Source: Pyrus communis
Taxonomy: Eukaryota > Streptophyta > Magnoliopsida > Rosales > Rosaceae
DNA: 64,000 nt
Assembly: GCF_963583255.1 (NCBI RefSeq)
Contig: NC_084815.1
Location: 17,562,807-17,626,806, forward strand
Direction: 5' to 3'
In this document: positions 59,619-64,000 of the stretch, piece after piece
Numbering within the stretch: the stretch's first letter is position 1
Layout of the letters: every line of letters begins with the position of its first letter
Translations under genes and position numbers: made by a program
Notes under the pieces: generated by a model
Told to the model about the DNA's origin: nothing
Seen by the model: only the letters and a program-made list of their open reading frames with translations
Database searches by the model: none

Positions 59619-60204
59619 GCTGAATGTGATATCTGAGGAGGAAGAGGGTTGTGCTAGCTAGCTTTTATATTGTTGGTAAAGGAGATGCATATATCGATCC
59701 AAGACTACTTTTCATGGTGCAACTGCAACTTACTGTGTAGTGGTGATCAATTTCTTTCCCAATTACAAAGTCAACCATACTAACTTCTGTTCTGTAATTA
59801 TGCTCTCAACTTTTAACTAAGATGCCAAATCCGAGGTGGACTTACCCAAAAAGTTTTAACAGTTTATGGGCAGAAACAAAAGTGATTCTTGCATGCACGG
59901 CTGAACCTCCGTATTTTCTCTTGTGGCTTCTACTAGTAGGATATATTGCGTCACTCAATTAATCTATATTTTTGGTATTTATTTAAACCTTTTGTTTATT
60001 TTTACTTTTCCTTTTCACCAAGCTCCATGCAATGGGGAGGTTCCACTTGGGTTGCAAAAACTTCTGTTTTTTTTTTTTTTCTTTTTTTTTTAGGGGCTCA
60101 GCAGAATTGGGTATGAGAAATTTATTGCAAAAACTTCTGTTATTACCATGCAAATTATAATATTTGGAAAAGGACTACAACATTGTAAATGTAAATAACG
60201 ATTT
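59619..60204 (-). promoter_or_regulatory. Upstream region of PSY gene C
   Basis: cttttatattgttgg (59660), read on the opposite strand as ccaacaatataaaag, offers a TATA-like element about 50 bp upstream of the start codon. The rest is AT-rich spacer with a T-rich run (60068-60090). Confidence 0.4.
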
Positions 60205-60590
60205 CACTACCAGAAATTATCAATTGTCTGACGAAAAGAACTATCTTTCATCAGGCAAAGAAACTTTACGCGATGGAATAAAAAAACTTAGTTGGGACAA
60301 AATTGGTCAACGTTTTGGTTATTTTAGAGACTTTTGGCTGACAAAAACAGTTTGACGGGCAAAGTAATCTTCATTGGGTAAATTTTGCTCCAAGGAAAAA
60401 AAAATGGTGCGTAATATGACATCTTTTGCCCGACAAACCCTTCATGTTTAATCACACAAACATATATTTAATGATTTAGGATTTCGGTTTACAGTCCATT
60501 GGGCAAAATGAAATATTTCATCAGCAAAAAGTCAGGGACATTTTGGCATATTCAATCCCTTTGGTGATTTTCACAGTCTACAAAATTAAT
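60205..60590. mobile_element. CACTA-like transposon end
   Basis: Begins cactaccagaaattatcaat, a common CACTA terminus, followed by recurrent words (ctgacgaaaag, gacgggcaaag, gcccgacaaac, catcaggcaaag) that look like subterminal repeats. The second end is not identified. Confidence 0.45.
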
Positions 60591-60901
60591 TTCAACGGTC
60601 CAACTGTCAATGTAGTTGGTATATACTCCGAGAGGGCAGATGTTGAAAATCACTCCAGATGAAAATTTCCAAAATTAGGTAGCGAGATGAAATCATTCAA
60701 CAATTAGAAACGTATCATCATGATCTGATGGTTATTTTAACTTTGATGTTGATGAACGAACCTAATCATCAATTTAAAATACTTACACCAGTGGTTACCA
60801 CAAAACCTTACATTCTACGTAGTGGAAGTATAGAATAAACTCTAATTGTTTGTCAAATCTATTATTTTAACTGGATGCGCAGTCTACGAAACTAACTTCA
60901 A

Positions 60902-61417
60902 CGATCTAGAATGTTCTACAAATCCCCGCCTAACGCCCTAGGCGCTAGGCGGTTGGTCACCACCCCGATTAATGCCCAAACGTTTGAAAATTAAAAAAGG
61001 GCATCTAGACCTGCTGAGGCACCCGCCTAGCCCGTCCAAACCTGCCTAGGCACCCGCCTAGGTTGCGACTCACTTAGAAGAAAATAGATAACTTTCATTT
61101 TGCATTTTATTTTTTTTTCAATAAATTGTAAGAGACTTGTTGAATACTTAAATAAACACACATTATATGCTTGTTCCCCATATTTTCATTATGTTCCAAT
61201 ACTTCATAATATATATGTCATTCTATTTTGTAGTTTTTGATGAAATTACATATATTTTAAGTATAAACAGACACTTATTTACATGAAATATAGTAGATTT
61301 ACTTAAATCCGCCTAGTCCACCTAGGCGCCCTCCTAGGCCCCTCTTAGCCGCCTAAGCACTAGGCCCCAACCTGCCGCCCGACTAGCTCCTAGTGTCTTT
61401 TAGAACCTTGCGATCTA
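60902..61417 (-). mobile_element. hAT-type MITE (family R1), copy 3, complete
   Basis: Element about 60910-61410 in reverse orientation: right end gtcttttagaaccttg is the complement of the R1 start caaggttctaaaagac. The left end is gaatgttctacaaatcc. Flanking repeats cgatcta (60902-60908, 61411-61417) give at least 7 bp of target duplication. Many cctaggcg words. Confidence 0.75.
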
Positions 61418-61493
61418 ACTGTCAATGTAGTTGGTATATACTACGAGATCGCATACACCAAAAACAAACTTTCAGGAATTATGTAATGTGACG

Positions 61494-61822
61494 AAATTGT
61501 CACATCCCGGCCCGGGGCGAATCACTTCCCGAGCCCACTCCACCACCGTAGCACGATATTGTCCACTTTGGGCTTACCATTGCCCTGGGCCCGCTCCACC
61601 ACCGTAGCACAATATTGTCCGCTTTGGGCTTACCATTCCCTCACGGTTTTGTTTTTGTGAACTCACGAGCAATCCCACGATGGGTGACCCACTGGGAAGT
61701 TGCTTGTGAGTTCCCAAAAACAAAACCGTGAGGGAATGGTAAGCCCAAAGCGGACAACATCGTGCTACGGTGGTGGAGCGGGCTCGGGAAGTGATCCGGC
61801 CCGGGCCGGGATATGACAAAAT
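61494..61822. mobile_element. Palindromic Cassandra-derived element with 5S core
   Basis: Element 61498-61818 starts tgtcacatcccggcccgg and ends ccgggccgggatatgaca. The arms (about 130 bp) are inverted copies of the 3' part of a Cassandra LTR (caaaaccgtgagggaatgg, gtgctacggtggtggagcgg). The centre is a 5S-rRNA-like segment (acgatgggtgacccactggg). The left arm carries an extra tandem copy of a 57-bp block. Short repeat aaat lies on both sides. Confidence 0.7.
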
Positions 61823-61984
61823 CCTTTGACGGTTAGAAACGTATTATCATGATTTAACGGCTATATGTCCTTTGGTTTTGATACTTTTTTCAAGGATGCT
61901 AATTGAAAGTAAAACCACACACTAAATTAGTTTGATCATCAAATTCAATGACTTTTAACCGTTTGAAATTAAATAAAAAAAAAA

Positions 61985-62240
61985 GGTAAGGAAAAAAGCT
62001 CAGGTGGATTGGGGTGGGTTCGAGGTGGGGAAAAAGGGTAGGCTACGGGTGGGAAAAAGGCTCAGGTTTAGGGTTTAGGGTGTAGGTTGGGTTGTGGGGT
62101 GGGGTGAGGTAGGGTGGGATGGGGTATGGATGAGGGGGTGGGGAAAAGGCTCAGAGAAGGGGATGGTGGGGTGGTGGGGTGGTGGGTTGCGGGGTGGGTA
62201 GGTGGTGGGTGTGGGACAAAGTGGAAGGGGGATAGGGGGA
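61985..62240 (+). repeat. G-rich tract with telomere-like words
   Basis: Strongly strand-biased G/T sequence (gggtgggttcgaggtgggg, ggtttagggtttagggtgt). It includes two plant telomere-type ttaggg units, many runs of GGGG and the repeated phrase aaaaaggctcagg. Could form G-quadruplexes. Confidence 0.7.
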
Positions 62241-62249
62241 TTTTGAGAA

Positions 62250-62620
62250 GTTTGTAGGATTCTTGTAAAATTTGTGAAATTTCAAATTATTTAATGTTTA
62301 AGAATATGCGACATTTACGAAAATTGTAGGAATATTGTGAAGTTTGTAGGAATTTGTGAAATTTGTGAAATTTGTAGGACACTAGGGAAATTCGTAGGAA
62401 ATTTTAGAAATTTGTAGGAAAATAGGAACGTTTGTGAAATTTGTAGGAAAATAGGGACATTTGTGAAATTTGTAGGAAATTTTAGAAATATGCAAAATTT
62501 GTTGAAAATAAGGAAATTTGTAGGACAATTGAGAAATATGTGAAATTTGGAGGAATTTTAGATTTTTTTTTTTTTAGCAATATTAGAAATATGTAGGAAT
62601 TTTAGAAATTATTGTGTATT
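62250..62620 (+). repeat. Diverged minisatellite around tttgtaggaa
   Basis: Recurrent units such as gtgaaatttgtaggaaaata spaced about 16-35 bp over 350 bp. Confidence 0.8.
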
Positions 62621-62639
62621 TTCCCACAAATGTCATCAT

Positions 62640-63700
62640 GGTTGATCACCAATGGCTGATGCTCTGCCTCTGGTTCAGGTCAGAGTGACCTAGCACCAAA
62701 GTTACTTAGTGGCAATAAGTTGGCCCATGCCGTGTCGACGACCGACCCCACTACAACTTCTTCATCAAGTCGGGTGCCCTAATCTACCAGGCGTGTTAAC
62801 AGCCTAAGACGGCATGAGGCTGTGCCAACCTTCTGCTGATGTCGTTGAAGCCATTGTAGATTCGGTCACCGTGCGTCTGGAATGAGACAGAGAACTCCCA
62901 ACCGAGAATAAGGTCACAGTGCAAGGGATCTGGGTTTGTCCTCGAACAGGATCACCCACATAACGCAAAACAAGATCGTGGTCGACTACAACCCATTCCA
63001 TCCGCGAGCAAGCCTAAAAGTCCACAGATTATTCACTCACAACATAGGTGCCATCATCCACACTAAGTGCCCCATGCTCGGCCCTTCATTACATAAGCTA
63101 TCCCTCAATGTGCAGGAGGAGATAACAACAGATCTCGGTAAGTATGAATTTTTTTTTAATATATTATTTTATTAATTTTACTTATTTAATGTATTTTTTA
63201 AACTAATACACTTTTTTTTTTTTTTTTTGTCTATTTTATGTTAACTTCTCCATCAACATGGAGTGCATGGGTATGTCCGAGTATATAAACTGAGTGTGGA
63301 CTAGATGGTATAAGGAGTGGAAGTACGAGCTACACATGTACTCTCAAACTTTTGAATCTTCTGCTAAAGCTCTTAGTGATCCAAATAGGAGTGGTTGTGC
63401 GGTCATTTTCAAAGCCCTGAATTTCAGGTAATTAAGTTTCTTTTAAAATTCAAATCCAATTTTATGGTTTTTCAATTTTTTTTTAATTTAATTATTATTT
63501 TTTAATTCACAAAGAAAATCAGCGCAAAATAAGGCTAACCGAGAAGCAAAGTTGTACTTTCATCACTCTGGTTCTCGACCCCTCATTTTTTGGGTCGAGG
63601 AACAGCTTGGGAATGGCTTCTTTTTCCAGAAGTCGAGGCTTAGGGGATACACATTTCAATTATGGAAACCAGGTGGTTAACGACATTTAAGTAAGTATTT
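62640..63700 (+). pseudogene. Decayed plant CACTA-type transposase gene, partial
   Basis: More GC-rich than its surroundings. 62936-63140 encodes RITHITQNKIVVDYNPFHPR, then HNIGAIIHTKCPM and NVQEEITTDLG, followed by a GT donor. After an AT-rich gap, 63290-63430 gives WTRWYKEWKYELHMYSQ and SDPNRSGCAVIFKALNFR. At 63515-63610 QNKANREAKLYFHHSGSRPL is read. The pattern NKANR...H.(S/A)G(S/T)(R/K) is that of plant CACTA/Ptta transposase proteins. Frames are broken and the 3' end may lie outside the window. Confidence 0.45.
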
Positions 63701-64000
63701 AGTTCAAGTTATAATTTCAAAATTCATTACACTTCAAAATTTTAAAATTATGATCGATAATATTAATTGGTTTCTCTTTTTTTTTTGTTGGTTTCTATGT
63801 CGCAAAATAATGACAAGTACCTCGCCAACCTCTCCCAGTAGTAACTAGACACGCCAATGAAGGAGCTGATACCTGATCCAAAAGTGTCTTTACAATTGCT
63901 TATGAACGGGGTTGGGTGATAGAAACACAAAGAGATATGCGCTTTAGGAGCGGGTCGGGTTCGAGACCTCGATGGATCTTCTTACATCTAGCTCTTATAC
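63701..64000. other. Window end, unresolved
   Basis: Likely continues the decayed transposon at 62640-63700; short coding-like patches (63800-63900) but no readable domain. Confidence 0.3.

Larger units (their letters stand above)
60590..61900. repeat. Direct repeat pair with two nested insertions
   Basis: The phrase aactgtcaatgtagttggta with tatact following occurs at about 60605 and 61418, and tagaaacgtatcatcatgat/tagaaacgtattatcatgat at about 60707 and 61836. This shows a duplicated segment of roughly 250 bp. The second copy holds the 5S palindrome (61498-61818). The MITE R1 copy 3 sits at the start of the second copy. Confidence 0.6.

Overview
The window is nuclear DNA of a flowering plant. 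The genes have introns with plant-type splice sites, intergenic DNA is AT-rich, and transposons are nested densely. The repeat types (Cassandra 5S-bearing TRIM elements, hAT MITEs beginning caaggttctaaaa, a small SINE family) resemble those of Rosaceae such as apple or pear. That placement is inference from memory; no search was run. All calls come from reading sequence and translations.

Layout. Positions 1-5000 are intergenic: a SINE, a TIR element, a MULE nested in a hAT MITE, and one copy of a 1 kb PIF/Harbinger-like element. 5472-9708 (+) is a NIN-like (RWP-RK) transcription factor gene whose coding sequence is cut by a 152-bp hAT MITE, so the PB1 part is lost. 10984-13603 (-) is an apparently intact 5-exon SWEET sugar transporter. 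14-21 kb is repeat DNA (MITEs, a tiny-LTR TRIM, long GA microsatellites, a CACTA end, a LINE fragment). 21532-24340 (-) is an intact 3-exon kinesin-light-chain-related TPR gene. 25-32.5 kb holds a fold-back MITE, a decayed hAT transposase, a decayed L1-type LINE and a Cassandra solo LTR.

32.7-59.7 kb (-) is the most interesting part: a cluster of three intact small secreted-peptide genes plus one truncated copy. All have the same 3-exon plan (61-nt signal-peptide exon, 56-59-nt middle exon, terminal exon). They end in a DY..P..NP.H-type motif matching the tyrosine-sulfated PSY peptide family. The cluster is split by a young 10.7-kb LTR retrotransposon (33595-44292, minus strand, equal 886-bp LTRs, TSD aatat). 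This element keeps gag but no recognisable pol. In place of pol it carries a chimera of at least three host gene fragments (HOP/STI1, WRKY group IId, PB1-domain protein), plus an antisense coiled-coil ORF.

59.7-64 kb is again repeat DNA: a CACTA-like end, a hAT MITE, a 5S-containing palindrome, minisatellites, and the decayed coding part of a CACTA-type transposon running off the end. The SWEET, KLCR and NLP genes show no functional link to each other; the PSY genes form a duplicated family.
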